Notes: generated from the sequence alone by a model not told the origin. Counted from the stretch's first letter, positions 19,773 to 33,174 are shown. The stretch: DNA of 64,000 nt from Clostridiales bacterium (GCA_003343705.1 QAKR01000026.1:1-64000), one strand, 5' to 3'. A program made the numbers and translations.

Positions 19773-19775
19773 CAC

Positions 19776-22736
19776 TCATTCAATTGAAATATTAAATTCA
19801 AACGAAAATTCTTTTTCCGTAAGCCTATACTTTTCTAAAAGTTCAGGCCCGCATGAAGCAGAACCCGTACCGCTCATTTTATAATCTATATTAACAAAAA
19901 CATTTTCTTCTTCCTGTAGTTCATATCGGTGTCTTTTTGAAGAAAGCTGTTTTTGAGAGTAACGGGACGCCCTGAAAGAAAATGGACTATCTGAATATAT
20001 TTTTATACCATGTCCCCTTCTGTCAATAATACTCGTCCATCGTGTACCGTATACATCATTACTCTGTTGAGGCTTTACATATAAAGGTTTTTTATTCAAC
20101 TGTTTTTCATATATTCCTAAAAAGCAATAATCATGCTTATCTATATATGTTTCTTCCGGACCATATCCGTAATAGCGCGCTTTTTCGTACTCTTTTGGCA
20201 TCTCAAATGTAATACCGAATCTTGGAAGCCATTCTATATGATTAGAAACATTTACATCATATTTTATATTAATAATGCCGCTATTATTAAACTTATAAAA
20301 AACATTTGCAAATAATATTGGCGCTTTACCTCTTCCGCCAAGCATTAAGCGGGCTTTTATAATAACGCTTTCATCATTTTTTTCATAATCACAAAATTCA
20401 CATTGTTGCTGTGCATCAAAAAGCCCATATTCTTCCCACTTAGCAACAATATTACGATCATTATCAATAGGTGCACGAGATGCGCACATTTCAAACAGAG
20501 AAGAAACAACATCTTCTTTTCCTATTCGTATGCATCGCAAAGATCCAAAATCTTTATCAAATATATATACTATTTTATTTGCAGTTATTCTAAAATAGCG
20601 TATATTTTCTTCAAACCTAATCTTCTTGTCACTAAGTTTATGTTCTTGTTTAGCCTGTTCAGAAGATAGAATAAACTCAGTTTTTCCAAGTTCATGGCCT
20701 ATCTCGGCCCACGGAGTTTTTATATTGTTTAAAACAGATATTGATAATATAGTTTCGCCGTTAACTTGTTCTGAAGGGATTATAATGTTTATAAAAGAAC
20801 TTGGTTTAATAATAACCGTTTCTTTTCCGCTTTTAATTTTTTCTCCGTTACATTTTAATACCCATTTTAAAGATATATCAAGGGGAGCAAATAAATTTCT
20901 GTTTTTTATAGAATAAGTATCTTCATTTTTTATAATTTCAAAAGGTTTATATGCTTGTTTAACAGCTAACAACGAAGTCTTAGGTGTTCTTAAAGGGGTT
21001 ACAAGTCCATCTATACAAAAATTTCCGTCATTTAAACCCTCGTCAAAATCTCCGCCATATAGCAGCTTTATTTTATTATCTTCACTTTTTTCTGCAATAG
21101 AATGATCAGCAAATTCCCAAACACATCCGCCTAAAAGCCTATCGTCTGAATAAAACCAATCCATATATTCATTAATATCACCGCAGCTATTACCCATTGC
21201 ATGAGAATATTCACAAAGTATAAAAGGTTTCAAATAATCCTTGTCTCTCAATACCTTATCAAACTCATTATAAGGTAAATACATTGCACTGCCTACATCA
21301 GATTCATGATTATCCTTATTAAAGTATATATTATCTCCTTCATAGTGAATAAGTCTTTGCCTTTTACCGTCACTTTTTGTTTCAAGTTTACGTAAAATAT
21401 TAGCCATCTCACGATGGTTTTCACCAAATCCGGATTCATTTCCTAAGGACCACATTAAGATACATGTATGGTTTTTATCACGCTCATACATTCTTACAGC
21501 TCTGTCAATAAAAGCATTTTCCCATTCCTGTCTTTTAGATAAAAAAGACGGATCGCCATGAGAAAAACTGAACCCATGTGTTTCAAGATCAGCTTCGTCA
21601 ATAACATATAAACCGAGTTCACTGCAAAGTTCCAGAAACTGAGGAGCCGGAGGATAGTGTGAAGTACGGACAGCATTAATATTATGGCATTTCATTATAT
21701 ATAAATCTTCACGCATAGCTTGATATGACAAATAATATCCGGTAAAAGGATTGTTTTCGTGATGATTAACACCTTTTATTTTTATTTTCTCTGTATTAAA
21801 GTAAAGTACTTCATCTTTTATTTCAATACTCCAAAATCCTATTCGCTGTGCAATTACTTCATTTCCGCACTCAATTAATAAAGTATATAAATTAGGAATT
21901 TCTGCAGACCACAATTTTGGATCGACAACTGAAAATGATAATGAATTTTCAGTTGAAAGTGTAGAATAAATAAGTGTATCTCCATTATAAGAATAAAGCA
22001 ATATATTTTTCTGAACTTCTTCACTGCCTTTTATATCCAGTGTAACATCTGCTTTTGTAAAATCACTATTTAATGAATACGTTATTTTTATATCTTTAAT
22101 ACAGTTTTTATCTCTGTACAAAAGATAAACATCCCTGAAAATACCTGAAAGCCGAAACATATCCTGATCTTCTAAGTATGAACCGTCACAGAATTTAAGA
22201 ACAAGAACTTTTATCTCATTTTTTCCTTCTTCTAATTTTTGAGTAATGTTTATCTCTGTTGTCATGTGACTACCTTGAGAATACGCTAAGTATTCACCGT
22301 TTATCCAAAGATAAAAACAAGAACAAACACCTTCAAAATTTAAAAATACTTCTTTTTTTTCTAATGTTTCACGTGAAACATCAAATTCTCGTCTATAAAT
22401 TGCACATGGATTTTTACCTGTAACGAAAGGAGGATTAACTGTAAAAGGATAACTAACATTAAGATATAACGGTTTATCATACTTTAAAGTGTTTTGCCAA
22501 CAAGAAGGGACATTTATTTTCTCGTTAAAAACTCCTGAAAGCGAAACGATATCAGAAACACTTTCAAAATAGCAAAAATCCCATTCGCCATTAAGCAAAC
22601 AAAAATATTTCGACGTTTCTCGATTATTTTCGACTGCTTCTGCACGCGAACTGAATGGGATGAAATAGGCACGAGGCGGTTCACATCCCTTTTGTATTAT
22701 ATTCATGTTAGAATGATAATAAAGCTGCTCGTGCAT
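19776..22736 (-). CDS. lacZ: Glycoside hydrolase family 2 beta-galactosidase, LacZ type
   Basis: A 986-residue LacZ-like enzyme hydrolysing beta-galactosides. Domains in order: sugar-binding jelly roll, immunoglobulin-like domain, TIM barrel, second Ig-like domain and the C-terminal beta-galactosidase small-chain domain. The acid/base Glu is in LMWSLGNESGFG near residue 432 and the nucleophile Glu in ILCEYSHAMGNSCGD near 506; the HHENNPFTG and RTSHYPP motifs are present. No signal peptide, so cytoplasmic. The ATG at 22736 lies 8 nt after AAGGGG, better than the one at 22745. It follows rsmA by 30 nt at the end of the dnaA-gyrA operon. A perfect parS palindrome is embedded in its codons at 22365-22380. 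Confidence 0.92.
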   Translation of the reverse strand: MHEQLYYHSNMNIIQKGCEPPRAYFIPFSSRAEAVENNRETSKYFCLLNGEWDFCYFESVSDIVSLSGVFNEKINVPSCWQNTLKYDKPLYLNVSYPFTVNPPFVTGKNPCAIYRREFDVSRETLEKKEVFLNFEGVCSCFYLWINGEYLAYSQGSHMTTEINITQKLEEGKNEIKVLVLKFCDGSYLEDQDMFRLSGIFRDVYLLYRDKNCIKDIKITYSLNSDFTKADVTLDIKGSEEVQKNILLYSYNGDTLIYSTLSTENSLSFSVVDPKLWSAEIPNLYTLLIECGNEVIAQRIGFWSIEIKDEVLYFNTEKIKIKGVNHHENNPFTGYYLSYQAMREDLYIMKCHNINAVRTSHYPPAPQFLELCSELGLYVIDEADLETHGFSFSHGDPSFLSKRQEWENAFIDRAVRMYERDKNHTCILMWSLGNESGFGENHREMANILRKLETKSDGKRQRLIHYEGDNIYFNKDNHESDVGSAMYLPYNEFDKVLRDKDYLKPFILCEYSHAMGNSCGDINEYMDWFYSDDRLLGGCVWEFADHSIAEKSEDNKIKLLYGGDFDEGLNDGNFCIDGLVTPLRTPKTSLLAVKQAYKPFEIIKNEDTYSIKNRNLFAPLDISLKWVLKCNGEKIKSGKETVIIKPSSFINIIIPSEQVNGETILSISVLNNIKTPWAEIGHELGKTEFILSSEQAKQEHKLSDKKIRFEENIRYFRITANKIVYIFDKDFGSLRCIRIGKEDVVSSLFEMCASRAPIDNDRNIVAKWEEYGLFDAQQQCEFCDYEKNDESVIIKARLMLGGRGKAPILFANVFYKFNNSGIINIKYDVNVSNHIEWLPRFGITFEMPKEYEKARYYGYGPEETYIDKHDYCFLGIYEKQLNKKPLYVKPQQSNDVYGTRWTSIIDRRGHGIKIYSDSPFSFRASRYSQKQLSSKRHRYELQEEENVFVNIDYKMSGTGSASCGPELLEKYRLTEKEFSFEFNISIE
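22365..22380. promoter_or_regulatory. parS: Perfect parS ParB-binding site inside lacZ
   Basis: TGTTTCACGTGAAACA matches the Firmicutes parS consensus at every base. It lies within the lacZ coding sequence (encoding VSRET on the minus strand), about 6.5 kb from the parS next to parA and about 12 kb from dnaA. Confidence 0.92.
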
Positions 22737-22766
22737 TTTTTTCATCCCCTTATTTAAATTTTTTAA

Positions 22767-23618
22767 TTATATACTGTTTAATGCTTTAAAATTATCGCAT
22801 AATCTTGCAAAATCTTCAATAGATAAACGTTCTGCCCTTATATCGCATTTTAATCCGGATTTATTTATAATATTTATAATCTGGTCCTTGCTCATTTTAA
22901 ATTCTTCGGCAATGGCATTAACTAATGTTTTTCTACGTTTTGAAAATCCGGCTTTAATAAGTCTAAACATTAATTTCTCATCACTTACTTCAAGCTTTTT
23001 ATCCCTAACATCAAACCTAATAACAGAAGATGAAACCTTCGGTGCAGGCATAAAACTTCCGGGAGAAACGTTAAATAATATTTTTGGAATAGTATAATAA
23101 TTAACTGCTAAACTTATTGCACCGTATTCTTTTGTGCCCGGGTTTGCATTAAGTCTCTGGGCGACCTCTTTTTGAACCATCACTGTTATTGATTTAAACG
23201 GTGCGCCGCTTTCTAAAAGATACATTATAACCGGAGTTGTTATGTAATACGGCAAATTAGCACAAACAGCCGTAATTCCATATTTTTTACATAAATCACA
23301 AATATCTGTTTTCAAAATATCCGCATTTATAATTTCTATATTATCAAACTCAGCAAGTGTTTCCTCTAATACGGGTAAAAGGCGGTTGTCTATTTCAACC
23401 GCCACTACTTTTTTTGCTCTTTTTGCAAGACAAGAGGTAAGACAACCTACTCCCGGACCTACTTCAAGAACCGTAGTATTTTCGTCTACTCCTGCATTTT
23501 CCGCAATTTTCTGCGGTATATCTTTATTTATTAAAAAATTCTGGCCTAAACTTTTTGAAAATGTAAATCCATGTTTTTCCATTATAGGCTTTATTTCCGA
23601 AATACTAGTTAAATTCAT
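22767..23618 (-). CDS. rsmA: 16S rRNA dimethyladenosine transferase
   Basis: RsmA (KsgA) dimethylates two adjacent adenines in helix 45 of 16S rRNA late in small-subunit assembly, using SAM. The 283-residue protein has QNFLINKDI near residue 26, the SAM-binding LEVGPGVGCLT near 50 and the catalytic NLPYY motif near 121. The C-terminal helical domain is complete. Its ATG overlaps the prfB stop (ATGA), with AAAGG only one base before it, so translation probably depends on reinitiation from prfB. Confidence 0.95.
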   Translation of the reverse strand: MNLTSISEIKPIMEKHGFTFSKSLGQNFLINKDIPQKIAENAGVDENTTVLEVGPGVGCLTSCLAKRAKKVVAVEIDNRLLPVLEETLAEFDNIEIINADILKTDICDLCKKYGITAVCANLPYYITTPVIMYLLESGAPFKSITVMVQKEVAQRLNANPGTKEYGAISLAVNYYTIPKILFNVSPGSFMPAPKVSSSVIRFDVRDKKLEVSDEKLMFRLIKAGFSKRRKTLVNAIAEEFKMSKDQIINIINKSGLKCDIRAERLSIEDFARLCDNFKALNSI

Positions 23619-24721
23619 CCTTTTATATGTTTCAGATAAGCGTCTACAAAGCCGTCTAACTCACCGTCCATAACCGCATTAACGTTACCCATTTCAAACC
23701 CTGTTCTATGATCTTTTACAAGAGTATATGGCATAAAAACGTAAGAGCGTATCTGAGAACCCCATTCAATTTTCTTTTGGTCGCCTTTAATATCGTCTAT
23801 TTTTTCAAGATGTTCACGCTCTTTTATTTCAATAAGCTTTGATTTCAGCATTCTTAAAGCAGTTTCTTTGTTCTGTTTCTGAGAACGTTCACTTTGGCAC
23901 CCAACAACAATTCCTGTAGGTTTATGAACTATACGTATAGCACTATCTGTTTTATTAATGTGCTGTCCTCCTGCTCCGCTTGCTCTGTGCGCTTCAACTT
24001 CAAGATCTTCTTCGCGTATCTCAATATTATTTGTTTGATCATCTATTTCAGGCATTACTTCAACAGAAGCAAAGGATGTATGCCTTTTACCTGCAGCGTC
24101 AAACGGAGATATTCGAACTAGTCTATGTACCCCGTTTTCAGATTTAAGATATCCATAAGCGTTTGTTCCTTCAACAAGCAAAACACCGCTTTTCATACCT
24201 GCATCATCCCCATCAAGATAATCCATTACTTTTACTTTAAAACCCATTTTTTCAGCAAAACGTGTATGCATACGGAAAAGCATCATTGCCCAGTCTTGAG
24301 CTTCAGTACCACCTGCTCCTGCATGGAAAGATAAAATAGCGTTGTTTTTATCATATTCACCGTTCAAAAGTGTTTCAAGTCTTAGTTTTTCAATCTGTTT
24401 TTCGACTTCTTTTGTTGTTTCAACTATTTCACGTTCTATTTCTTCGTCAGATTCTTCTGCAGCAAGCATAACAAACGTTTCTCCATCTTCGCAGAGAGAT
24501 TCAAGAGAGTGAAAACGTGTTATCTTTTCTTTCAATTCTTTCTGCTCTTTAAGAACAATTTGATTGTTTTCTGCGTCATTCCAGAAATCAGGGTCAGAAG
24601 ACTGCTTTTCAAGTTCAGCATGACGGGTTTCCAGTACAGTTATCTTCATTGCACCGCCAAGATCTGCGATTTCCTTTTTCAATGCTTCCAATTTAAGGCG
24701 ATATTCATCTACTATAATCAT
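23615..24721 (-). CDS. prfB: Peptide chain release factor 2
   Basis: RF2 ends translation at UGA and UAA. The 368-residue protein carries the stop-codon-reading SPF motif (SPFDAAGKRHTSFAS near residue 206) and the hydrolysis motif GGQ (GAGGQHINKTDSAIR near 250). The whole protein is one open frame from the ATG at 24721 (GAGGA 7 nt upstream). At the place where many prfB genes have a programmed +1 frameshift with an in-frame UGA, the frame reads straight through (GGAMKITVLE), so frameshift autoregulation is absent. It lies 17 nt after glyQS. Confidence 0.96.
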   Translation of the reverse strand: MIIVDEYRLKLEALKKEIADLGGAMKITVLETRHAELEKQSSDPDFWNDAENNQIVLKEQKELKEKITRFHSLESLCEDGETFVMLAAEESDEEIEREIVETTKEVEKQIEKLRLETLLNGEYDKNNAILSFHAGAGGTEAQDWAMMLFRMHTRFAEKMGFKVKVMDYLDGDDAGMKSGVLLVEGTNAYGYLKSENGVHRLVRISPFDAAGKRHTSFASVEVMPEIDDQTNNIEIREEDLEVEAHRASGAGGQHINKTDSAIRIVHKPTGIVVGCQSERSQKQNKETALRMLKSKLIEIKEREHLEKIDDIKGDQKKIEWGSQIRSYVFMPYTLVKDHRTGFEMGNVNAVMDGELDGFVDAYLKHIKG

Positions 24722-24738
24722 TAATTAATCCTCATAAC

Positions 24739-26118
24739 TTAAAACGTTATCTTGCTGCTTATATAATTAACAAGTTCTTCTGCTTTTATTCTTTCTTGCT
24801 GCATAGAATCACGATCACGAACCGTTACACACCCATCTTCAACGCTATCAAAGTCATAAGTTATACAGAAAGGTGTTCCAACTTCGTCTTGACGGCGATA
24901 ACGTTTACCGATTGAACCTGCTTCATCAAAATCAACCATAAAATGCTTGCTTAATTTTTCATATATCTCCATTGCTCCGTCTGAAAGCTTCTTTGATAAC
25001 GGTAAAACAGCAGCTTTGTAAGGGGCAATAGAAGGATTGAGATGAAGAACTACTCTTATATCATTTTTTTCAGCATCAATAACTTCTTCATCGTATGCTT
25101 CACAAAGAATGGCAAGGACAGTTCTGTCAAGACCATAAGTTGATTCAATGATAAACGGAATGTATCTTTCGTTTGTTTCAGGGTCAAGATAATCCATTTT
25201 CTGACCGCTGTACTCTTGATGTCTAGTAAGATCAAAATCGGTTCTGTTATGTGTGCCGTTAACCTCTCCCCAACCGAAGGGGAATAAAAATTCAATATCA
25301 CATGCAGCTTTTGCATAATGTGCCAGTTTTTCATGGTCATGGAATCTTAAATTCTCTGCAGGAATACCTAAATCCTCATAATACTTCATACCGTAATTTT
25401 TAAAGTAATCGTAAAGTTCGTTATCTGTTCCTTCTTTACAGAAAGTCTGAAATTCCATCTGTTCAAATTCAATTGTTCTGAAAGTAAAGTTTCCGGGTGT
25501 GATCTCATTTCTAAAAGCTTTTCCTATCTGCCCGATACTAAACGGAAGCTTGGCTCTCATTGTACGCTGAACATTTAGGTAATTTACATATTCGCCCTGG
25601 GCATTTTCCGGACGCAGATAAATAACGCTTTTACTGTTGTTTGTAACGCCTCTAAATGTCTGAAACATAAGATTAAATTCTCTTATATCAGTAAAATTAT
25701 GCTTACCACAGTGAGGGCATGGAATATGATGTTCTTTTATATATTCAAACATCTGTTCCTTTGTCATACCATCTGCGTGAGCCTCAGGGTCAAAATCGTC
25801 TATAAGATTATCGGCTCTATGGCGTATTTTACACTCTTTACAGTCTAAAAGAGGATCAGAAAAGCTTGAAACGTGTCCGCTGGCTTCCCAAACTCTGGGA
25901 TGCATAAGAATGTCGGCATCAACTTCGTAGCTGTTTTTTCTTTCTTGAATAAATCTTTTTCTCCAGGTATCTTTAACATTGTTCTTAAGTCTTGCTCCTA
26001 ATGGTCCGTAATCCCATGTATTTGCAAGGCCTCCATATATATCGCTTCCTGGAAAAATAAAGCCTCTTACTTTACAAAGAGTAACTATCTTCTCCATTGA
26101 TTTTTCATTATTCTTCAT
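24739..26118 (-). CDS. glyQS: Glycine--tRNA ligase, single-chain dimeric type
   Basis: Charges tRNA-Gly. This is the alpha2 type of GlyRS rather than the alpha/beta tetramer. Opening marks: [22 protein letters not shown] and [18 protein letters not shown]. Class II motif 2 is in [23 protein letters not shown] near residue 205, followed by [18 protein letters not shown]. The C-terminal anticodon-binding domain has [15 protein letters not shown]. The frame extends further into gyrA, but the ATG at 26118 ([10 protein letters not shown]) has GAGG 9 nt upstream and gives a normal length of about 459; it overlaps gyrA by 11 nt. No T-box is present. Confidence 0.93.
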   Translation of the reverse strand: MKNNEKSMEKIVTLCKVRGFIFPGSDIYGGLANTWDYGPLGARLKNNVKDTWRKRFIQERKNSYEVDADILMHPRVWEASGHVSSFSDPLLDCKECKIRHRADNLIDDFDPEAHADGMTKEQMFEYIKEHHIPCPHCGKHNFTDIREFNLMFQTFRGVTNNSKSVIYLRPENAQGEYVNYLNVQRTMRAKLPFSIGQIGKAFRNEITPGNFTFRTIEFEQMEFQTFCKEGTDNELYDYFKNYGMKYYEDLGIPAENLRFHDHEKLAHYAKAACDIEFLFPFGWGEVNGTHNRTDFDLTRHQEYSGQKMDYLDPETNERYIPFIIESTYGLDRTVLAILCEAYDEEVIDAEKNDIRVVLHLNPSIAPYKAAVLPLSKKLSDGAMEIYEKLSKHFMVDFDEAGSIGKRYRRQDEVGTPFCITYDFDSVEDGCVTVRDRDSMQQERIKAEELVNYISSKITF

Positions 26119-28705
26119 CTTCAACATCCTCTTCAACTGTTGTTTCTTCTTCAGTCGGTTCATCATCCGCAGCTTCTGCTGTTGCTTGTGCAGCTTCTTC
26201 CGGGTCTATTTCAATTTTTGTAACTTCTTCATTATCAGCCGCCTCAACCGGTGCAGTGTTTACAATATAAACACCTTCGGATAAACGCATTATTCTGACA
26301 CCGCCGGAAGTTCTGCCGTATATCGGAATATCACTAATTCTTATTCTTATAATTATGCCGTCTGATGAAATAACAATCAGGTCCTCGTCTTCGGTAACAG
26401 ATCTGATACTTGCAAGATTTCCTGTTTTTTCTGAAAGTTTATGACATCTAACGCCTTTACCGCCACGCTTTTGTGTTTTAAATACAGAAAACTCAGATCT
26501 CTTTCCATATCCTTTTTCAGTAACCGTAAGAACTTTTTTACTATCATCTGCAATAATTGCACCCACAACATATTCATCCGGTTTCAATCTTATTGCACGA
26601 ACTCCTCTGGCTGTTCTGCCGAGAACAGAAACCTGATTTTCATCATACTCAATTGCCATGCCTGTATTTGACGCAACAATAATCTTTTGGTTTCCGTCTG
26701 TAAGTCTTACGCTGACAAGCTCGTCGCCTTCATCAAGATTAATTGCTATAAGTCCATTTTTACGTAAATTCTTATATGCACAAAGTGAGCAACGTTTAGA
26801 AATACCGCGTTTTGTTATCATGTTAAGGTACAAACCTTCTTCATCAAGACAACTGACGGGAATCATAGCTGTTATTTTTTCGCCTTCTTCAAGCTGTAGA
26901 AGATTAACAACGTTCATACCCTTTGACTGACGTGAACTTTCAGGTATACGATAACCTTTTATTGCATGGACGCGTCCGTCATTTGTAAAGAAGAGTATAA
27001 AATTATGCGTTGAACCGATAAACAGTTCTTCAACATAATCTTCTTCTCTTGTTGTCATTGCCGTTATACCTCTGCCGCCTCTGTTTTGAACCTTATATGT
27101 GTCTTCAGGTAAACGTTTTATATATCCGCAATGAGTAAGAGTGTATACACATGTTTGTTCTTCTATTAAATCTTCATCTTCGAGATCTTCTTCAGAAGCG
27201 GAAAATTCAGTTTTACGCTTATCACCGAATTTATCTTTTATTACTAAGAGTTCTTCTCTGATTATTCTAATAACGTGATCATCATTATTTAAAATATCGC
27301 GAAGTTCAGCAATAAGAGCTGTTATTTCTGCATACTCACTTTCAATCTTTTCTCTTTCCAGTCCTGTGAGCTGTCCAAGACGCATTTCTACAATTTTTTG
27401 GGCTTGGATATCGGAAAACTCAAATCTGGCAATAAGATTTTCTTTTGCTTCTTGTACAGTCTTACTTGCACGTATCATAGAAATAATTTCGTCTATGTGA
27501 TCAAGTGCTTTTAATAAGCCTTCTAATATATGAGCACGATCAAGTGCTTTTTTAAGATCGTATTTTGTTCTTCTTATTATAACTTCTTTTTGAAAAGCTA
27601 TATACTCTTCAAGAATCTGTTTCAGATTAAGTATTTTCGGCTCACCTTTTGAAAGAGCAAGAAGTATAATCGAAAAAGTATCTTGAAGTTGAGTGTTTTT
27701 AAAAAGCTGATTCAAGACAACCTGAGGGTTAGCATCACGCTTAAGCTCTATAACGATTGTCATACCGTTACGGTCACTTTCGTCTCGAAGGTCATGAATA
27801 CCCTCTATGCGCTTAGTATTTACATGTTCTGCAATATCTTGTAAAAGTTTAGACTTATTGACCATATACGGGATTTCGGTAACAAGAATACGAAAACGCC
27901 CGTCTTTATATTCTTCTATTTCAGTTTTTGCTCTAACAGTAATTTTTCCACGTCCAGTATTATATGCATTACGCATAGCGGTTTTACCCATCACAATACC
28001 GCCTGTAGGGAAATCAGGACCTTGAATAAAATTAAGAAGTTCGTCAACTGTCGCTTCTTCATTTTCCATTAAATAGATAACAGCATCAATAACCTCGCCT
28101 AGATTGTGAGGAGGAATAGAAGTTGCCATACCTACTGCAATTCCTACAGACCCGTTCACTAAAAGGTTTGGAAAACGTGAAGGTAAAACAACAGGCTCTG
28201 AAAGTCTTTCATCATAGTTCGGAATGAAATCAACGGTTTCTTTATCTATGTCACGCACCATTTCTAATGCCATTTTTGCCATTTTTGCTTCTGTATAACG
28301 ATAAGCAGCGGCAGGGTCACCGTCTATGTTACCAAAGTTACCGTGTCCGTCTACAAGAGGATATCTCAGCGAGAATGACTGTGCTAAACGAACCATTGCA
28401 TCATAAACAGAGCTATCACCGTGGGGATGATAACGACCTAAAACGTCACCGACTGTAGTAGCCGATTTTAAATATGGTTTATCCGGTGTCAGATTATCTT
28501 CAAACATTGTATATATAATACGTCTGTGAACAGGTTTTAATCCATCCCGGACATCAGGAAGAGCACGTGCCACAATAACGCTCATTGAATATTCCAGAAA
28601 CGAAGTTTTCATTTCTGTATTCAACTCACGCAGAACAATATTCTGGTTTCTGAAAAGCTCGTATAAATCTTCTATAGGCTCTTCATTTTTTCTTTTATCG
28701 TCCAT
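26108..28705 (-). CDS. gyrA: DNA gyrase subunit A
   Basis: The breakage-rejoining subunit of gyrase. Of its 865 residues, the quinolone-resistance region reads [12 protein letters not shown], with Ser98 and Asp102 at the E. coli Ser83/Asp87 positions, so it is the unmodified type. The catalytic Tyr is Tyr137 in AYRYTEAK. The C-terminal beta-pinwheel carries the GyrA box QKRGGKG, which marks gyrase rather than topoisomerase IV. A very acidic tail of about 45 residues ends the protein. It starts 17 nt after gyrB. Confidence 0.97.
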   Translation of the reverse strand: MDDKRKNEEPIEDLYELFRNQNIVLRELNTEMKTSFLEYSMSVIVARALPDVRDGLKPVHRRIIYTMFEDNLTPDKPYLKSATTVGDVLGRYHPHGDSSVYDAMVRLAQSFSLRYPLVDGHGNFGNIDGDPAAAYRYTEAKMAKMALEMVRDIDKETVDFIPNYDERLSEPVVLPSRFPNLLVNGSVGIAVGMATSIPPHNLGEVIDAVIYLMENEEATVDELLNFIQGPDFPTGGIVMGKTAMRNAYNTGRGKITVRAKTEIEEYKDGRFRILVTEIPYMVNKSKLLQDIAEHVNTKRIEGIHDLRDESDRNGMTIVIELKRDANPQVVLNQLFKNTQLQDTFSIILLALSKGEPKILNLKQILEEYIAFQKEVIIRRTKYDLKKALDRAHILEGLLKALDHIDEIISMIRASKTVQEAKENLIARFEFSDIQAQKIVEMRLGQLTGLEREKIESEYAEITALIAELRDILNNDDHVIRIIREELLVIKDKFGDKRKTEFSASEEDLEDEDLIEEQTCVYTLTHCGYIKRLPEDTYKVQNRGGRGITAMTTREEDYVEELFIGSTHNFILFFTNDGRVHAIKGYRIPESSRQSKGMNVVNLLQLEEGEKITAMIPVSCLDEEGLYLNMITKRGISKRCSLCAYKNLRKNGLIAINLDEGDELVSVRLTDGNQKIIVASNTGMAIEYDENQVSVLGRTARGVRAIRLKPDEYVVGAIIADDSKKVLTVTEKGYGKRSEFSVFKTQKRGGKGVRCHKLSEKTGNLASIRSVTEDEDLIVISSDGIIIRIRISDIPIYGRTSGGVRIMRLSEGVYIVNTAPVEAADNEEVTKIEIDPEEAAQATAEAADDEPTEEETTVEEDVEDEE

Positions 28706-28722
28706 TTATTATTCGTCCTTTC

Positions 28723-30920
<2,198 letters not shown>

Positions 30921-30971
30921 ATCAGAACCGTGCGGTTTCATATAACTAATTCCCGCATACCTTTCTTTTGT

Positions 30972-32060
30972 CTATTCAGCTTCTTTTACATATCCGTCGC
31001 TTATTTCAAATAATTTTGATTCACCAAAATCAGTCAAATTTTCACAAGCAGTTATTATTACCTGCTTGTCCCGAATTTTTTCGATTATATAATTCTTTCT
31101 GTTTTTATCAAGTTCTGAAAAAACATCATCAAATAATAAAATCGGATATTCATCTGTAACAGTTTTTAAAATTTCAGCTTCACCAAGTTTCAAGGACATT
31201 ACTGCAGAGCGTTGCTGCCCTTGTGAAGCAAATGCTTTTGCGCTTTTTCCATTTAAAATAATGCCTAAATCATCTTTATGAACACCTACATCGGTGTAAC
31301 CTAAAACAAGATCTCTATCACGGTTTATAAAAAGCTTATTAAGTAAAATTTCCTCTGTTTTCCATACATCAATCTCATCACCACATACACTTAAATATTC
31401 AAGCGACAAGGTCTCTTTACCTCCGGAAATTTCATATATTACATTTTTCGCATGCTTTTCAAGTTCTTTTAAATATTTTTTTCTTAAAATATAAATCCTT
31501 GCACCTAGTTTTGCAAGTTTTATATCCCAAGCTTCAAGTGTCTGAAGCTGATCAATATCTTCACTCTTCAGCATATTATTACGTTGGAATAGAACTTTGT
31601 TATAGTCTGAAATCAAAGAAAAATATTGTGGTTTTATTTGTGATATTGCAAAATCTATAAATTTTCGTCTCATATCCGGTCCTTCTTTTATAAGGTTAAG
31701 GTGAGACGGAAAAAATAACACTGTGGAAAAATTTCCTATAAGTTCCGATGGTTTTACCTTTATATCATTAAGATATATTTCACGACGTTTTTTTTCATAA
31801 TAACGTAATTCAGCACTTTGTTCTCGTGAATTCTTAATAAACCCTACTTTTAATTCAGAATAATTTGAGTTGTGATTAATAAACTCTTTTTCATTATTTG
31901 TCCGAAAGGATTTTGATGCAGAAAATAACCATAATGCTTCAATAACATTTGTTTTACCTTGAGCATTAAGCCCTGTTAAAATGTTTACACCATCAGAAAA
32001 AGAGATTTTACCCAAACGTAAATTCCTAAAATTTTGAGTTTCTAATGTTTTAATTATCAT
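30972..32060 (-). CDS. recF: DNA replication and repair protein RecF
   Basis: An SMC-like ATPase that helps load RecA at gapped DNA. The 362-residue protein has Walker A GLNAQGKTNV (Lys36), the ABC signature SQGQQRSAVMSLKLGEAE near residue 270 and Walker B PILLFDDVFSELD near 303. Its ATG overlaps the dnaN end by 11 nt, implying coupled translation. The small S4-domain gene often found between dnaN and recF (yaaA/rlbA) is absent. Confidence 0.96.
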   Translation of the reverse strand: MIIKTLETQNFRNLRLGKISFSDGVNILTGLNAQGKTNVIEALWLFSASKSFRTNNEKEFINHNSNYSELKVGFIKNSREQSAELRYYEKKRREIYLNDIKVKPSELIGNFSTVLFFPSHLNLIKEGPDMRRKFIDFAISQIKPQYFSLISDYNKVLFQRNNMLKSEDIDQLQTLEAWDIKLAKLGARIYILRKKYLKELEKHAKNVIYEISGGKETLSLEYLSVCGDEIDVWKTEEILLNKLFINRDRDLVLGYTDVGVHKDDLGIILNGKSAKAFASQGQQRSAVMSLKLGEAEILKTVTDEYPILLFDDVFSELDKNRKNYIIEKIRDKQVIITACENLTDFGESKLFEISDGYVKEAE

Positions 32061-33174
32061 TATTGCGTATTTTTATAGGAGAAACCAGAAATACATCGTT
32101 TACATTTCCTACAGGTCTAATGCAAGCAGGTGAAACCGGTGAATTCATATAAAGAGTTAACTCATCTTCTTCTATAACACCTAAAACATCAATTAAAAAT
32201 CTATCATTAAATCCTATTTCAAAACGTTCTCCAGTTGTTTGTGCAGCAGCTTCATCCAAAAAACTCATTCCTTCAGGTGTTCTACATGAAACAATAACTG
32301 TATTTTCTTCAAGGCTGAGTTTAACAGGATTTTTTATTTTCTCATTTGTTAATACAGATGCTCTTTCAAGAACTCTCCTAAAATCTGAAGTGTTTAATGT
32401 TACTTCTGTCTTAAAATTCTTTGGCATAACATTTTTATAATTAGAAAACTCACCTGCAAGAAGTTTTGAAGTTACTTTTACATTATCAAATTCGAAAAGA
32501 ACATGTGTACTTGCACAATTAATTATGATTTCACCTTCATCAGGTTTCATAATTTTAATTAAATCTGAAAGAGTTTTACCTGGAACCACAACAGAAAAAC
32601 TGTTTCCGCTTTCGTTATTAAAGACCTTTTTGCTGATAGAAAGACGGAACTGGTCACTTGTAACAGATGTAATACTGTTTCCTTCTATATCAAAAAGTAC
32701 TCCCTTTAAAATAGGTTTTGCATCATTTTGTGCAACAGAAAAAATAGTTTTTTTAACAATATCAGCGAATACGCTTTTTTCTATCAATATTTTTTCTTTT
32801 TTCTCTACTAAAGGGGTTACAGGGTAATTATCAGCATCTAATACAGGAAGATCGTATTTAACTACACCACAGGAAAGATGAAGTATTTTTTTAGGCTCAT
32901 AATTAAAATATACTGTGCCACTTCCCATCTTACCTACCATTTCAAAGAATTTTTTTGCAGGAAGAACCATTTTATCATTTTCAGGAACATTTTCCCCTTC
33001 AAAATAAGTCTCAGTGCTTATGTCTGTGTCAGATCCAATTAATTTTATGGTACCGTCTGTACAGGTTTCTAAATATACTCCTTCAAGAATAGGTACAGCG
33101 GATTTTACCGGTATAGTTTTTATGACAGTGTTTATTGCTTCGAATAAAATATCCCTGTCGCAAGTAAACGTCAA
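32050..33174 (-). CDS. dnaN: DNA polymerase III sliding clamp (beta subunit)
   Basis: The ring-shaped processivity clamp. The 374-residue protein has the usual three repeated clamp domains, starting MTFTCDRDILFEAINTVIKTIPVKSAVPILEGV and ending with the conserved MNSPVSPACIRP region. The start is a TTG at 33174 with GGGGAGG 8 nt upstream; no better ATG exists. It lies 231 nt from dnaA in the same direction. Confidence 0.96.
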   Translation of the reverse strand: MTFTCDRDILFEAINTVIKTIPVKSAVPILEGVYLETCTDGTIKLIGSDTDISTETYFEGENVPENDKMVLPAKKFFEMVGKMGSGTVYFNYEPKKILHLSCGVVKYDLPVLDADNYPVTPLVEKKEKILIEKSVFADIVKKTIFSVAQNDAKPILKGVLFDIEGNSITSVTSDQFRLSISKKVFNNESGNSFSVVVPGKTLSDLIKIMKPDEGEIIINCASTHVLFEFDNVKVTSKLLAGEFSNYKNVMPKNFKTEVTLNTSDFRRVLERASVLTNEKIKNPVKLSLEENTVIVSCRTPEGMSFLDEAAAQTTGERFEIGFNDRFLIDVLGVIEEDELTLYMNSPVSPACIRPVGNVNDVFLVSPIKIRNNDN

